A stretch of 64,000 nucleotides of DNA from positions 21,216,912 to 21,280,911 of the forward strand of contig NC_133104.1 of NCBI RefSeq assembly GCF_022965805.1, given 5' to 3'. Position 1 is the stretch's first letter, and each line of letters begins with the position of its first letter. Positions 34,975-47,200 of this stretch are shown in pieces. The position numbers and the translations under genes were made by a program. This DNA comes from Primulina eburnea (taxonomy: Eukaryota > Streptophyta > Magnoliopsida > Lamiales > Gesneriaceae). The notes beneath the pieces were generated by a model that had not been told where the DNA came from, did no database searches, and saw only the letters and a program-made list of their open reading frames with translations.

Positions 34975-37350
34975 ATTTAAGTAAACATTTTAATTAACTC
35001 TACTTCTTGGGTATTAGATACCGGTTGTGACTCACATCTCTGTAATGGGTTACAGGTGATGGGAAGAAGTAGGAAGCTTAAGGAAGGTGTGACCTTCTTG
35101 AGGATGGGCAATGGAGCAAGAGTTGCTGCCAAGGCTATTAAGGATGTTTACTTATTGTTGAACAATGACTTTAAGTTAATTTTAAGAGATGTTTTGTTTG
35201 TACCTGTTTGGTGTAAAACATTGTTTCCATTTCTATTGTGATAAAAATGGATATTCTTGTTTATTTAGCAAAGGTGTTTGCAACATTTACAAGAATGAAT
35301 GTTTAATTGGTACTTGAGAACTTGAAAACGATCTCTATAACTTAAAAGTAAAAGATATTCTACTAAATGTCCATTCAAAGGCAGATACCATATGAGATAT
35401 GGATGGGTAAGCCTCCCAAATATTCTTATCTTAGAATATGGGGAGCCCTGCTTATGTGAAGCAGGTAAGTGGGAGATAAATTGGATTGTTGATCCATTTT
35501 ATGTTACTTTGTGGGATATCCAAGGAATTAAGTTGGATATCATTTCTATCATCCCCAAGAAACAAAAGTGTTTGTTTCTAGGAATGCAACCTTTTTGGGA
35601 AAAGGATTTTCTATTGGATAGAAAAAAGGCAGATGATAGAACTCGAAGAGGTTCGAGAGAAACCCACAATTATAGAACCCACACATGATGAGCCAAGAGA
35701 TCAGATACAAGCTCCTAGCAGATACGAGAAAGTCTCGAGACCACCTATGAGGTATGGTCAGCTTCTTGAAGAAGGCCATGATGAGCCTAACCATGGATGT
35801 GATCCAAGGACCTTCAAGGAAGCGTTATCGGATGCCGATTCATCCAAGTGGCTTGAAGAAATGGAATCTGAGTTGAATTCCATGCATTCGAACCAAGTGT
35901 AGGATCTTGTGGATCCACCTGTGGGAACTGTTCCTACAGGGACTTGGGGAGGATGGGAAGGTGTTGACTTTCAAGGCGCGATTGGTGGCAAAAGGATGTA
36001 CTCAAAGACAAGGAGTTGACTTTGAGGAAACCTTTTCCCAGTCGTAATGTTCAAGTCCATAAGGATTTTGCTAGCCATAGCTGCATGGTATGACTATGAG
36101 ATATGGCAGATGGATGTTAAGACAGTCTTTCTTAATGGGGATTTTAAGAAAGTGATTTACATGTCTCAACCTGAAGGGTTTACATCTATCGGAAGTGAGC
36201 ATATGGTATGTAAACTTCAGAGATCTATTTATGATCTAAAGCAGGCATCAAGGAGTTGGAACCTTAGATTCGATAGTACAATCAAAGAGTTTGATTTACT
36301 AAGAATCATGAGGGACCCTATGTGTATAAGAAGGTCAGTGGGAGTGTTGTGACATTCCTGGTGCTTTATGTTGATGACATTCTAATCATTGGGAATGATG
36401 TAGGAATGTTGCAATCAACTGAGATATGGTTAGCGAGTAAGTTCTCGATGCAGGACTTGGGTGAAGCATCTTTTGTATTGGGATACATATCTATAGAGAT
36501 AGATCGAAAAGATGGCTTGGTCTCACCCAGTCCACATACATGATACCATCGTGAAGCGGTTCTCGATGGATGCGTCCTTGAGAGGACATCTACCAATGTG
36601 TCATGGCGTGTCCCTATCCAAGTCTGTCTCCTGAGACTGATGCAGAGATAGTGACGATGACACGCATTCCGTATGCTTCGGAAATTGGTAATATCATGTA
36701 TGGGATGATATCTACACGTCCTGACGTGGCGTTTGCACTATGTGTAGTGAAAGGATATCAATAGAACCCTGGTCTTCCACACCTGAAAGCTGTGAAAGAC
36801 ATCCTCAAGTAGTTGAGAAGGACCAATAAGTTGTTCTTGGTCCATGGGGTATAGAACTGAAATTGGAAGTCTATACCGACTATAGCTTCCAAAGCGATAT
36901 CGATAACTCGAAGTCAACCTCTAGTTTTGTATTCATGCTCAACGGTGCTGCTGTCTCTTGGAAGAGTTCCAAGTAAGACAATAATACGGATTCCAGCACA
37001 GAGGCCGAATACATTGCTGCATCAGATGCAGCAAGAGAGGCTGTTTGGATAAGGAATTTCGTCCAAGAGTTGGACGTCATTCCTAATGGAGTTGCTCCTG
37101 TCCCGGTGTTGTGTGACAACACGGGAGCTATAGCTCAAGCAAAGGAGCCTAGGTCTCATCAGAAATCCAAACTAGTATTGAGAAAGTACCACATCCTCGG
37201 AGAGATTGTGGAAAGAAGAGTAGTGTCTATTGACAAAGTCGGCTCCGCAGATTATGTTGTTGATCCACTAGCTAAGCCTTTACCTGGACCATTATTCGAC
37301 AAGCATCGCGAATCAATGGGTTTTAGCGTATGGGTAGTTGGCTCTAGTGC
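34975..37350 (+). pseudogene. Copia-2 pol remnant
   Basis: Protease survives in pieces (WVLDTGCDSHLC, near 35010; one copy of the region duplicated in Copia-1). Around 35365 the sequence jumps from just after the protease to the C-terminal part of integrase; compared with Copia-1, 657 bp carrying the integrase zinc finger and DDE core are gone. Reverse transcriptase remains with YVDD at about 36370 but with several frameshifts and stops, for example near 35902 and 36543. RNase H shows STTEAEYIA-like remains with stops (36976 region). It ends at the PPT. It cannot encode integrase or a full reverse transcriptase. Confidence 0.92.
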
Positions 37351-37361
37351 AAGTGGGAGAT
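37351..37361 (+). other. Copia-2 polypurine tract
   Basis: AAGTGGGAGAT, identical to Copia-1, directly before the 3' LTR. Confidence 0.88.
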
Positions 37362-39511
37362 TGTTAGAGTAGGTGCCCGTCGAGCCAAGTGTTGGCCGAG
37401 TGTTCACAATGAAACTCTATGTATAAGCAGTCTTTATTTTAATAATATTTGAAATTATTATTTTGGCAAATCTTTATCTGTATACCCATGCTAGCTGCAT
37501 AGATAAAGCCCTTGAATATACAAATAGTAGAAAGAATATGAGATGCTCATATGATGAGTATCATGAAACTCATATTTGTAATACTGTATATTCTAAACGG
37601 TTCCTAGTCGATTCAGCCGCCACTAAGAAGGATATAGGCCGCTCGAGTTAGAGACTAGTATCTGCGATGTGAGTACCATGTTTCATTGGTAGGGGACATT
37701 GTGATGTCCGAACATGCAGATAGGTGCTCCTTGTAGAGTGCACTGAACAACCCTCCATAAAAGGACTTTCCAAGTGGTTCTCACTTATCGAGTGGAAAAG
37801 TCCTGGTTTATGGTTGTACAGAATTAGTCCTTATGACCCGGGACAACATTGAGACTCTATGTGCTAGAATTACACTTTGACTTGTTTACCGACTCTCATG
37901 GGGTCATCAGGTGGCAAGATTGGGTGTTCTGTCGAAACACATAGGAGTCGATGCATTGTAGTCGGGGATTCACCGCTTACCTTCGGGTATGGATATCCTA
38001 TGTGTTATCATGTGTATGTAGATCGAAATCTCTGGCCAGAGTATGGTTGTAATTATGAAAGGTGTTTCATAGATTACACCATCGATGCAACTACGACATG
38101 ACACATAGTATCGATTCATTGACAACTCTCGATAAACCAATAGTTGTCGAATCGATCGGGATATATGAGTTGAAGGGACCGTACTGTACGCTAACCATAA
38201 TTGAATGGTTCTTGCAGGCACTATCATGTGATACCTAGGGAATCACGTAAGCGATGCTGCTAGGCGTTTAACGTGATTGGTTGGGTACTATCAGACTTGA
38301 GTTCTGACGTTCTTACTATCAAGGAGTTGATAAGTAAGAATGGAGCAATTGGGGTATGCTCGAATAAGGACATGTTTAGTCCGAATCACATGGAGATGTG
38401 AACCCACGGCTAGTTGTATCAATGAACCATTGAGGGCCACACAAGTACTAGCTTTGTAAATCCCGATGAGAAGTAAAATAGTTCAATGTGTTGAACGGCT
38501 TATAAAGGAGTTTATAAGCGTAAAGGAAAATTAGAAGTATGACTTCTATAAAGGAGAAAATAGTTCAATGTGTTGAACAACTTATAAATGAGTTTATAAG
38601 TGTAAAGAAAAATAGAAGTATGACTTCTATGAGAGAAATGTAAATTTTGATTTATGGAAGTGTTCCTAAATTAAAATTTGGCCAAGTGACTAATGTTTTT
38701 GAAAATTGTGATTTTCATAAACATTATTATGGACTAAATTAAATTAATTCAAGTGTTGAATTAATTAAACACTAGTGGGCCTAGTAGAGCCCAAATAATT
38801 AAATTAATTCAAGTGTTGGATTAATTAAATAATATTGAGTCTAGTAGAGCTCAATTAAAATAATTATTTAACTAGTGGGACTTGAGTAAATTCAAGTAAT
38901 ATTTAATTTGTCTCAAATATGTTTGAGATAATTAAATTTGGTCCAAAGTTTTTAATTTGATTAAAAACTATATTGTATGCATGCATGGGAGGTGAAGGGT
39001 TGGAGATTACTTTTGAATAAAATATTGGCATGGCATGCCACTTTTTGTATCAACTTTTTGCAACCCCAAGAGAACTCTTCCCTCCTCCATTACACAAGCA
39101 TATGGCCGAAACCATCTCTCCAATTCTCTCCCAAGATTTTTCTCCATTTTGTTCTTCAAATTGTTGAAGAATAAAATACTTCTCTTTGATAAATCTTCTT
39201 GTTTTTCTAGTGCAAAACAAGAAGGGATTTACCTAGTTAGTGGTGGGCTTGATTTTGAAGGAAAGAACTCAAAGGATTTGGAGGAGGAGCTTGTAGATCT
39301 TCATCCATTCAAGAGCTTTGTTGTTTAACAACAAAGTTGGAGCCACAATCAACTTTTTAAAGTTGATAGGTAAAACTTCTAAACATCCTATGTATGTTTT
39401 GAGATTTTTGTAAATATTGCACAACTTCTTATGGTGGCCGAAATTTTCTCTTAAAATTTTGATTTTTATGCTTCCGTTGCGTTTCCGGCCACCGTAACCG
39501 GTCCGCTTTCA
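37362..39511 (+). repeat. Copia-2 3' LTR
   Basis: 2150 bp, nearly identical to the 5' LTR, followed by aggcat. Confidence 0.96.
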
Positions 39512-39653
39512 AGGCATTACTCCTACAATGTGCTCACATAATACATATCAACCAATAACAATGAATTGATGTAGAAGAAGACATAGCCGGACTGTTGAAA
39601 TTAGACGAAGTCATGTGCATTGGTCCGAAGAACCTGGCTCTGATACCACTAAA
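39512..39653 (-). other. Gypsy-M leader and primer-binding site
   Basis: On the minus strand the LTR ends at 39654. Five bases later the PBS TGGTATCAGAGC is read from 39648 to 39637, followed by about 120 bases of leader up to the gag ATG (39517-39515), which is duplicated by the Copia-2 insertion. Confidence 0.88.
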
Positions 39654-41323
39654 TGTAACACCTCTGACCGGTTTTAATAAAATAGCAGCGGAATTTAAAA
39701 TTTTTCTTGAAGGAAAGAAGGATTCAAAATACATTTCCTTGTATAATCAAAAGTATCTACATGATCAATAAAATGATGCAACAAAATACAAAATATCATT
39801 TTTGTGATCATGTCCAAACTGCTATCAAAATAGTTTCTTTCTTCCTTCTCTTATTCATAGGACTCCGGCCCCAATCAACGTCCCGGCTCGTCGCTCTTAT
39901 CTGCATCACATGAAATAACTGAAATGAGTATAAAACTCAGCAAGTGGAACTCTTACATAGCAATGGATACATATCATACTCTGTAAAACATGACTTTGAA
40001 AACATTAAATAACATCAACTCTGAAAGATAAATATCATATCATGAATAACAATAACGTTGGTATTTCTCTTTTCTCTGTTGGATTGATATCTAGATAGTA
40101 TCTCTGTCTCTGTACCTATATCCCATGGATATGAATCAATACTCTGTTGGGATATAAGCCTATGGTCGTTGATCAACTAATTGCATGCAATATTTGATTA
40201 TGTATCTATCAATCCAATAAATCATTTTGAACTCTCTCTTTGGCATTAAATCAAACACTTTGAATACTCTATTCTTTTGTATTCCATTTGACATAATTGA
40301 GACATAAAATGCCTCTAATATACAACAAAGTGTATAAATACATAGCATGAATCAAATGGAAGGGAATAATAACATGTTAAAACCATTGAAACACAATACA
40401 TATATTATCATGTGAGCACAAGGAAATGAATTCCACTTACAACACTTGGAAACCTTGAATCTAATCTCTTGGTAGAAAATCTACAACAATAAACCATATA
40501 TTGCACCATCAATAACCCAATAATCAAACAACCATACCAATAAATCCATAAATCCAACACCATCAACAAACTCATGATTTCCAAACATCATAAACCAAGA
40601 ATAAACTATACCACAAGCTTACCTTAGCTCCTTGAACCCAAAACTAACTTGTTCCCACTTCAATACTCCAACTAGTTGCTAAAATAAAAGGTACCAAATG
40701 AAGAAATTGAGAACCCTGGGTCTCCCTTGCTGAAGAAATCGAGAAGGGTGGAGAAGAAATGAGAGAAATGCGGCAAACTATTGTATTTATAACACTTAAT
40801 CTCGAAAACACGCTTTTACTGTACATGCACCGCGGGTGCGCTATCTTCATCACCGCGGGTGCGCTGAGAGTACTGGACAACATCCTAAAATCCGTAAGGA
40901 ACGACCGCAGGTGCGCTACAAAACTGACCGTGGGTGCGGTGCCGCCTCTGCAAAACCACCGCGGGTGCGGTGTCTTACTGACCGCGGGTGCGGTCACCTC
41001 TGTAGCAAACAACCAACTTTTTCAACTAAAATCGAATCGCAACGTCACTTCTCTTCACAATTTGACAACACCCTCAACAAGAAAGTTGCACTTCTATATC
41101 TTATCTAACCACCCTAGTTGGCCTCATACCAATTGGCTCAACATGCTAATTACCATGAATTAAATCGCAACAACGCTACAATAAAACCACATAACAAGTA
41201 TAACCAACAATACTATAAACCATAAATCACAACTCTTAACATCAAACTATACTTAATCTTAACCAAAAGTCAATTATCATACGAAATATTAAACAGTACC
41301 GTTCACCAGGCTTGGATATTACA
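39654..41323 (-). repeat. Gypsy-M 5' LTR, minus strand
   Basis: 1670 bp. On the minus strand it begins TGTAATATCC at 41323 and ends GTGTTACA at 39654. The orientation is fixed by the PBS beside 39654 and by the dyad array followed by TATAAATA (40795-40788) reading leftwards. The short ORFs inside are not genes. Confidence 0.87.
40788..40994 (-). promoter_or_regulatory. Gypsy-M U3 dyad array and TATA box
   Basis: Dyads of the ACCGCACCCGCGGT type, seen on the plus strand as ACCGCGGGTGCG, start at 40829, 40852, 40904, 40927, 40958 and 40981 (steps 23, 52, 23, 31, 23). On the minus strand the array is followed by TATAAATA. One spacer holds GTCCAGTA as in other arrays. Confidence 0.87.
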
Positions 41324-41498
41324 ATTTTTATATGGTATCAGAGCCCACGGTTCTTCAAAAGGGAAGACACTGCACTTCATTCATACATGGGGAACTCGGC
41401 AAGTAAGTATTTTTGTGTCCCATAGTTTATGCAAAGTTATGTGTCTATGTGTCCTACATGTAGGTTAAGATAAGCGACGATGCCACCGAAACATAAGG
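41324..41498 (+). pseudogene. Gypsy-Y PBS, leader and first gag codons
   Basis: PBS TGGTATCAGAGC at 41333-41344, a leader of about 135 bases and a gag start at 41480 (MPPKHK), cut at 41498 by LTR-Z. Gag resumes in frame at 52107. The Gypsy-Y 5' LTR is not present to the left; the Gypsy-M LTR abuts instead, so Gypsy-M seems to have inserted at the LTR/PBS boundary of Gypsy-Y. Confidence 0.75.
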
Positions 41499-42032
41499 TG
41501 TAAGGCTTGAGATTATTAGTCTTCATTGTTGTGAGACTCGGAAGATATGAGTATGCATGACATATAATGAGAGTTTTGAATAAAGGAAAACCGCACCCGC
41601 GAGTAGAAAAGGATTGCACCCACGGTCATTAATCCTGAATTTTTGAAGGGAATGCCGAAGCAATACTGCACCTGCGGTAGATATATGACCGCACTCGCGG
41701 TTGAATGGCAGTAGGGTGGTAGATATATGACCGCACTCGCGGTTGAATGGCAGTAGGGTGTGATTTTTTAACAAAGGGACACCGCACCCGTGGTGAAGAG
41801 ATACCGCACCCGCGGTGCCTGTCCAGTAGGGTAGGAAATTTGGTGCGAAGCCAGACCGCACCCGCGATGTAGGAGTGACCGCACCCGCGGTCGACGTTGA
41901 TGAATTTTTGGAAGGAAGGCCGTGAGTTGAGTTCACCCGCGGTAGAATGAGAGCGCACCCGCGGTGCTGCATGCGAGAAATCCACCCTTGTTTCTTATGA
42001 TGACACAAGGCATATATATATATATATAGAAA
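41499..42032 (+). repeat. LTR-Z, 5' part
   Basis: Starts TGTAAGGCTTGAGATTATT and contains an 11-unit dyad array. It ends in a TATATATATATATA stretch followed by agaaa (42028-42032), the left duplication of Gypsy-D. It continues at 50615. Confidence 0.9.
41591..42026 (+). promoter_or_regulatory. LTR-Z dyad array and TATA stretch
   Basis: Units of the CCGCACCCGCGGT type start at 41591, 41614, 41666, 41689, 41731, 41782, 41804, 41856, 41879, 41931 and 41953 (steps 23, 52, 23, 42, 51, 22, 52, 23, 52, 22). A local repeat copies a 42-bp block around 41672-41755. The TA-rich promoter stretch is at about 42012-42028. Confidence 0.87.
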
Positions 42033-44038
42033 TGTAAGGCTTGAAATTATTAGTCTTCATTGATGTGAGACTCGGAAGATATGAGTATGCATGACAGGTA
42101 ATGAGAAGTACTAGAGTTATTAGTCTTCATTGACGTGAGATTCAAAAATATGAGTATGCATGACATACAATGGGAAGTACTAAGTGAGATGGGAGTAGGA
42201 AAGACATGAGATGAGATAATAAAATATTCAAAATAGGACAGAAAAGATGGCGCACATGCACGAAGAAATGCGCGCATATGCACGACAACTCCAAAAGCAT
42301 CGGCGCACATGCGCGAAGAAATGCGCGCATCTGCGCGACATGTCCAGAGACATTGGCGCACATGCGCGAGATAAGGAGCGCATATGCGCGACACCTCCAG
42401 AGATTTTGGCGCACATGCGCGAGATGAAGCGCGCATATGCGCGAGGTGTTAAGATTTGCCATTGCTGAGACCAGTAGGTCTCGCGCATATGCGCAGGAGA
42501 TGTCGCGCATATGCGCGAGACGTGTACTCCAAAGAATAAGCCATTTGTCCTAGGCCATGCAAGATATATATAGTGTTGGCTTCATTTCATTCCCTTGCAC
42601 CAGCTAAGGACCGAGACACTCCAAGGAAAATTCAGAAATCCTCAAGTTTTCTTCCTAGCTTGAATTATTGGTTTTGCAAGATTCAATCAACCGATTTTTA
42701 ATCCGAGCTTAGATTTGTAATCCTTGTGCTACTAGCTTCAATGGAATGTAAGTTTCATTCAATTCCAGCATGTTTTGATATATATGTGTGTTAGGAGAAT
42801 GATGAATTGAGCCCTATAATATGTTCTTGAGATTATTGTTATCGTAAAAACGCAACCGGATCGAAGAACGGACGTCATATGCTATCGTTACTATTTTCCA
42901 GCATGTTTAGTGTTAAATGATGCAGATTTTGAGTACTATCATGTGTTTATGATGAAGATTATGAATTGTGGTTACTGATTATTGAAGTTTGGGTTGACCG
43001 GTATTGAGAGTTTACGCCGTTATGCCGTCGAAATATACCGAGATTGAATATTATTGCGTACATGTATGGATTGAGTAGGATCTTGATCTTGTATCTATTG
43101 AACATTACCATTTCAGATTCATTGTGCCTAACTTCGACTTCGAGACTTCGACTAGAACATCGATAAAGGTTCAACAAGAAAGGTATAATTCATGTTTTGT
43201 TTGGGGAAGACACAACTCAAATGAGATTCAATTTGAGTTTCCCAACAAAATCACATACTAGATTATGTTTATATTTTGAATGTTTATGCCTTGTCTATAG
43301 ATTTATATTCAAGTCTTGAGATACGAGTCATTGACAGATTTGTCAAACTAGATGTTCGGTAGTATCGTCGCATTGGAGCAGTTCGACTCCATGTGTAGAC
43401 ACTCGATACAGATATGACCGAAATCTAGGAATAAGACGTACCGTTACCCCGATTGGGAGGGTAGGTGAAAGACAGCGACGTCTCATTCAAACCGGGATCC
43501 CTAGAGTAGAGTCGAATTGAGTCAAGACATGATTTGATTGATATTGCATGCTTATATTGATTTGGTTTCATAGACTATGGAACCTATTGCCTTAATATTA
43601 TTCATGATAGTGTTGTTTCATGATTTATATTTTGTTTATGCATGCATATCATGTTTTATACTCGGATTTGTTTTCACCGGAGTTTCCGGCTGTTGTTATG
43701 TCTGTATGTGTGCATAACAACAGGTGGGGCAGGATCAGGGTCACGACCAAGATGAGATCGAGATAGAGTGGTGGCTTCGGGCACAGAGGACTGCTAGTGG
43801 TTATTGTACTAGACTTGTACTACTTATGATGTGGAGATTGTATGGTATGAACTTTAGTTGGCATGGATGTATTAGAAAAAACCATGTATTTACGTTTGTT
43901 GTAATTAAATAAAGAAAGTTCTTATGCTTGGTTTATATACATTTGATTTAAAGTTAAAAGCAAAAAATTTGACCCACGTTTTCTAACAACGATCCGATTA
44001 ATCCCGAAAGGAACTGAGTTAGAGCCCGGGTCCCCACA
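42033..44038 (+). repeat. Gypsy-D 5' LTR
   Basis: 2006 bp, TGTAAGGCTTGAAATT...GTCCCCACA. Includes a short internal repeat of the LTR start (42049-42100 and 42117-42170 share the word attagtcttcattga) and the conserved stem-loop near 43689-43722. Confidence 0.93.
42250..42572 (+). promoter_or_regulatory. Gypsy-D 5' U3 dyad array and TATA box
   Basis: Ten GCGCAYATGCGC dyads start at 42250, 42272, 42303, 42325, 42356, 42378, 42409, 42431, 42483 and 42505. The steps are 22, 31, 22, 31, 22, 31, 22, 52 and 22, so most of the array is a 53-bp tandem repeat holding two dyads per unit. TATATATA lies at 42565-42572. Confidence 0.92.
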
Positions 44039-44043
44039 ACAGG

Positions 44044-44055
44044 TGGTATCAGAGC
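44044..44055 (+). other. Gypsy-D primer-binding site
   Basis: TGGTATCAGAGC, five bases after the LTR. Confidence 0.93.
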
Positions 44056-44296
44056 AGTAGGTTCTGTAGACTGAGATAGAATAGAATGAGCGGGGTAGAC
44101 CGAGTCTTCTTCCTTGCTATGATGTGCTAGCATGATTTATTGCTTCCCTATTACGTGTTGTATTGTTATCTGAATTGATTTAGAGCATGTACTTGTAAGG
44201 ACTGAATCAGAACCGATTCTGGATCAGAGGAATATGATCAGAGGAGGACTGAGACAGATTGTATAGACTGTGTACTAATCTGTTTGAATATCAGAT

Positions 44297-47200
44297 ATGC
44301 CGCCTGGAAGAATACCACAACCGGCTGCAGGTCAGGTACCAGAACAGGGTAGTATGTCCGGTACTCAGATGGACGTGACTGCTACACCAATGGAGACTTT
44401 GTTGAAACGGTTCCAGTCTTTTCGACCACCGAATCTGAAAGGGACAGAAAATGCAGTGGATTGCGAGAGCTGGCTAGATGATATAGAGATGTTGTTTGAA
44501 TCTCTTGCCTATACAGACGAACGAAGAGTGAAACTAATTGGACATCAGTTGCAAGAAGTGGCCAAGAGTTGGTGGTCGACAACGAAACGAGCCCTGGAGC
44601 ATAGAGGTATCGATATTACTTGGAAGGTATTTAAACATGAATTTTATCAACGGTTCTTTCCAGTGTCGTATCGAAAGGATAAAGGGGCAGAATTTGCAAA
44701 TCTACGACAAGGGCAATTGAATATTGAAGAATATGTTGCCAAGTTTTCTTCCTTGCTTCGGTTTGCACCCCACGTGGCAGGAAATGATGAAGCGGTCGCC
44801 GATCACTTCATCAATGGCTTAAATCCTGACATCTTCACTTTGGTGAACACGGGACGACCCAATACTTTTTCTGATGCACTGAACAGAGTAAAAGGAGCAG
44901 AGGCTGGCCTGATTAGGCAGCGAGGATCTTCTTATAGTGCTCAGAGTCACAGACCGCCACAGACCACCGCCTAGTTTACACCACCTCCTCCTCAATTTGA
45001 TAGTGGAAGCAGTAGTAGTGGTAAGAAGGATTTTCTGAAAGCAAAGGGCAGACAGTTTAAGAAATCAGGGAGCAGTTCGTCGAGCTCTAGTGGGTCAAGA
45101 TAGAGAGGCCCTGGCCAGAGTACAGAGTATACAGGTGTTTACTGTACTTCTTGTGGAGGCAGGCATGCCACTGAGCAGTGTCAGGGAGTGATGGGCAGAT
45201 GTAACATATGTAGGCAACATGGACATTTTGCCAGAGTCTGTCCCCAGAGAGGTGCCTAGAGATTTCAGAGTGCAGGGTCATCAGCATCAGTGATTCAAAC
45301 CGAGAGGCAAGTTTCGTCTGTCCATTCCTTCCAGCCCATGCCTACACAGTCCCAGCCTAGAGCCAGAGGTGGACAGACGGTGAGCCAACCTCCCAGACAA
45401 CAGGCTCAGGTGTTTGCATTGACGGAGGAGCAAGCTCAAGATGCACCAGATGACGTGATTGCAGGTAACTGTTTTCTTTGCGGTTATCCTGTATATGTAT
45501 TGATAGATACAGGTGCATCACATACATTCATATCAGAACGTTTTGCATTGACACATGCATTGCCTGTCGAGTCATTGTCGACTGTAGTGTCTATTTCTTC
45601 TCCGTTGGGAAGTGGTTTGATATCTGTGACTTCAGTTAGACACTGTAGACTACAGTTTGAAGGGCATGAGATTGACTTAGACTGTGTTGTACTTGGCTTA
45701 TCTGATTTTGATTGTATTGTTGGAATTGATATGCTAACCAAGTACAGAGCCACCGTAGACTGTTTCCACAAGATCGTCAAATTCTGACCTGAAATGGCAG
45801 AAGTGTGGAAATTCTATGGGAAGGGTTCCAGATCTCGGATTCCCTTAGTATCTGTTTTGACTATGAAGAGATTGTTGCAACAAGGAGCAGAAGGGTTCCT
45901 TATTTATTCAATAGATTTACTGAAGCCGAGCTCAACTTTGGCAGATTTGCCAGTGGTTTGCGAATTTGCTGATGTGTTCCTAGAGGAGATTCCAGGGTTA
46001 CCTCCAGTTCGAGAGGTAGATTTTAGCATTGACCTTGTGTCAGGTACCGTCCCTATATCTAGAGCTCCGTATAGAATGGCACCTATTGAGTTGAAACAAT
46101 TGAAAGCACAACTAGAAGATCTTCTAGCCAAGGGATATATCAGACCTAGTGTATCTCCTTGGGGCGCACCAGTGCTATTTGTACGAAAGAAAGACGGTTT
46201 TATGCGATTATGTATTGACTACCGGCAACTGAACAAGGCGATGGTAAAGAACAAGTACCCATTACATCGCATTGATGATTTATTTGATCAGTTGCAGGGA
46301 TCCTCTGTTTATTCCAAGATCGATATGAGATCTGGATATCACCAGCTGCGAGTACGAGATATTGATATACCAAAGACATCATTTCGAACCAGGTATGGAC
46401 ATTATGAATTTATTGTCATGCCTTTTGGTTTAACGAACGCTCCAGCGGTGTTTATGGGATTGATGAACCGTGTCTTTCAGATATATTTAGATGAATTTGT
46501 GATTGTTTTTATTGATGACATTCTGGTGTATTCTAAAAGTATGACTGAGCATGCCGATCATTTGAGGATTGTATTGCATACATTGAGAAAAGATAGATTG
46601 TATACCAAACTGTCCAAGTGTGAATTCTGGTTGAGACAGGTTGTCTTCTTGGGTCATATTATATCTGGAGATGGTATTTCTGTGGATCCAAGTAAAGTTG
46701 AAGCTGTGATCAGTTGGCCGAGACCGACTTCCGTGCCAGAGATACGCAGTTTCATGGGTCTAGCAGGGTACTATAGATGATTTATCAAAGATTTCTCCAG
46801 TATTGCGAAACCGATTACTCAGTTGACAGAGAAGAATGCGCCATTTGTGTGGTCTGAGGATTGTGAGTCTAGCTTCCTAGAGTTGAAGAAAAGGCTGACC
46901 AGTGCACCTGTTTTGATGATTCCTTCAGGTACTGACGATTTTGTTGTATATTGTGATGCATCCATAGAGGGTTAGGATGTGTTCTTATGCAGCAGAGTCA
47001 TGTAATCTCATATGCCTCTAGAAAACTAAAGCCACATGAGACCCGATACCCAATTCATGATCTTGAAGTGGCGGCTATCGTATTTGCATTGAAGATCTGG
47101 CGTCATTATCTCTTTGGCGAGAAGTTTGAGATTTACTCTGACCATAAAAGCCTGAAGTATCTGTTTTCTCATTCAGAGTTGAACATGAGACGGCGTAAAT

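Larger units (their letters stand above)
30149..39511 (+). mobile_element. Copia-2, young but pol-defective copia element
   Basis: 9363 bp with LTRs of 2150 bp each, PBS, intact gag, wrecked pol, PPT and a 6-bp duplication (AGGCAT at 30143-30148 and 39512-39517). I see only about two differences between the LTRs (near 30606/37819 and 32249/39462). It is related to Copia-1 throughout but is a distinct subfamily. It is inserted in the gag start codon of Gypsy-M. Confidence 0.95.

Noticed and set aside
39654..41323. Plus-strand LTR of Gypsy-Y
   Set aside because: It is followed by a plus-strand PBS, but the dyad array and TATA order, and the minus-strand PBS at 39637-39648, fit the minus orientation and Gypsy-M.
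42142..42510. ORFs with recurring AHMRE / RICAH / AYAR words in the LTR arrays (also near 18228-18568, 59159-59530 and 61796-62236)
   Set aside because: They arise from reading the GCGCATATGCGC arrays in any frame on either strand. No start context, no conservation as protein, and unit loss would break them.
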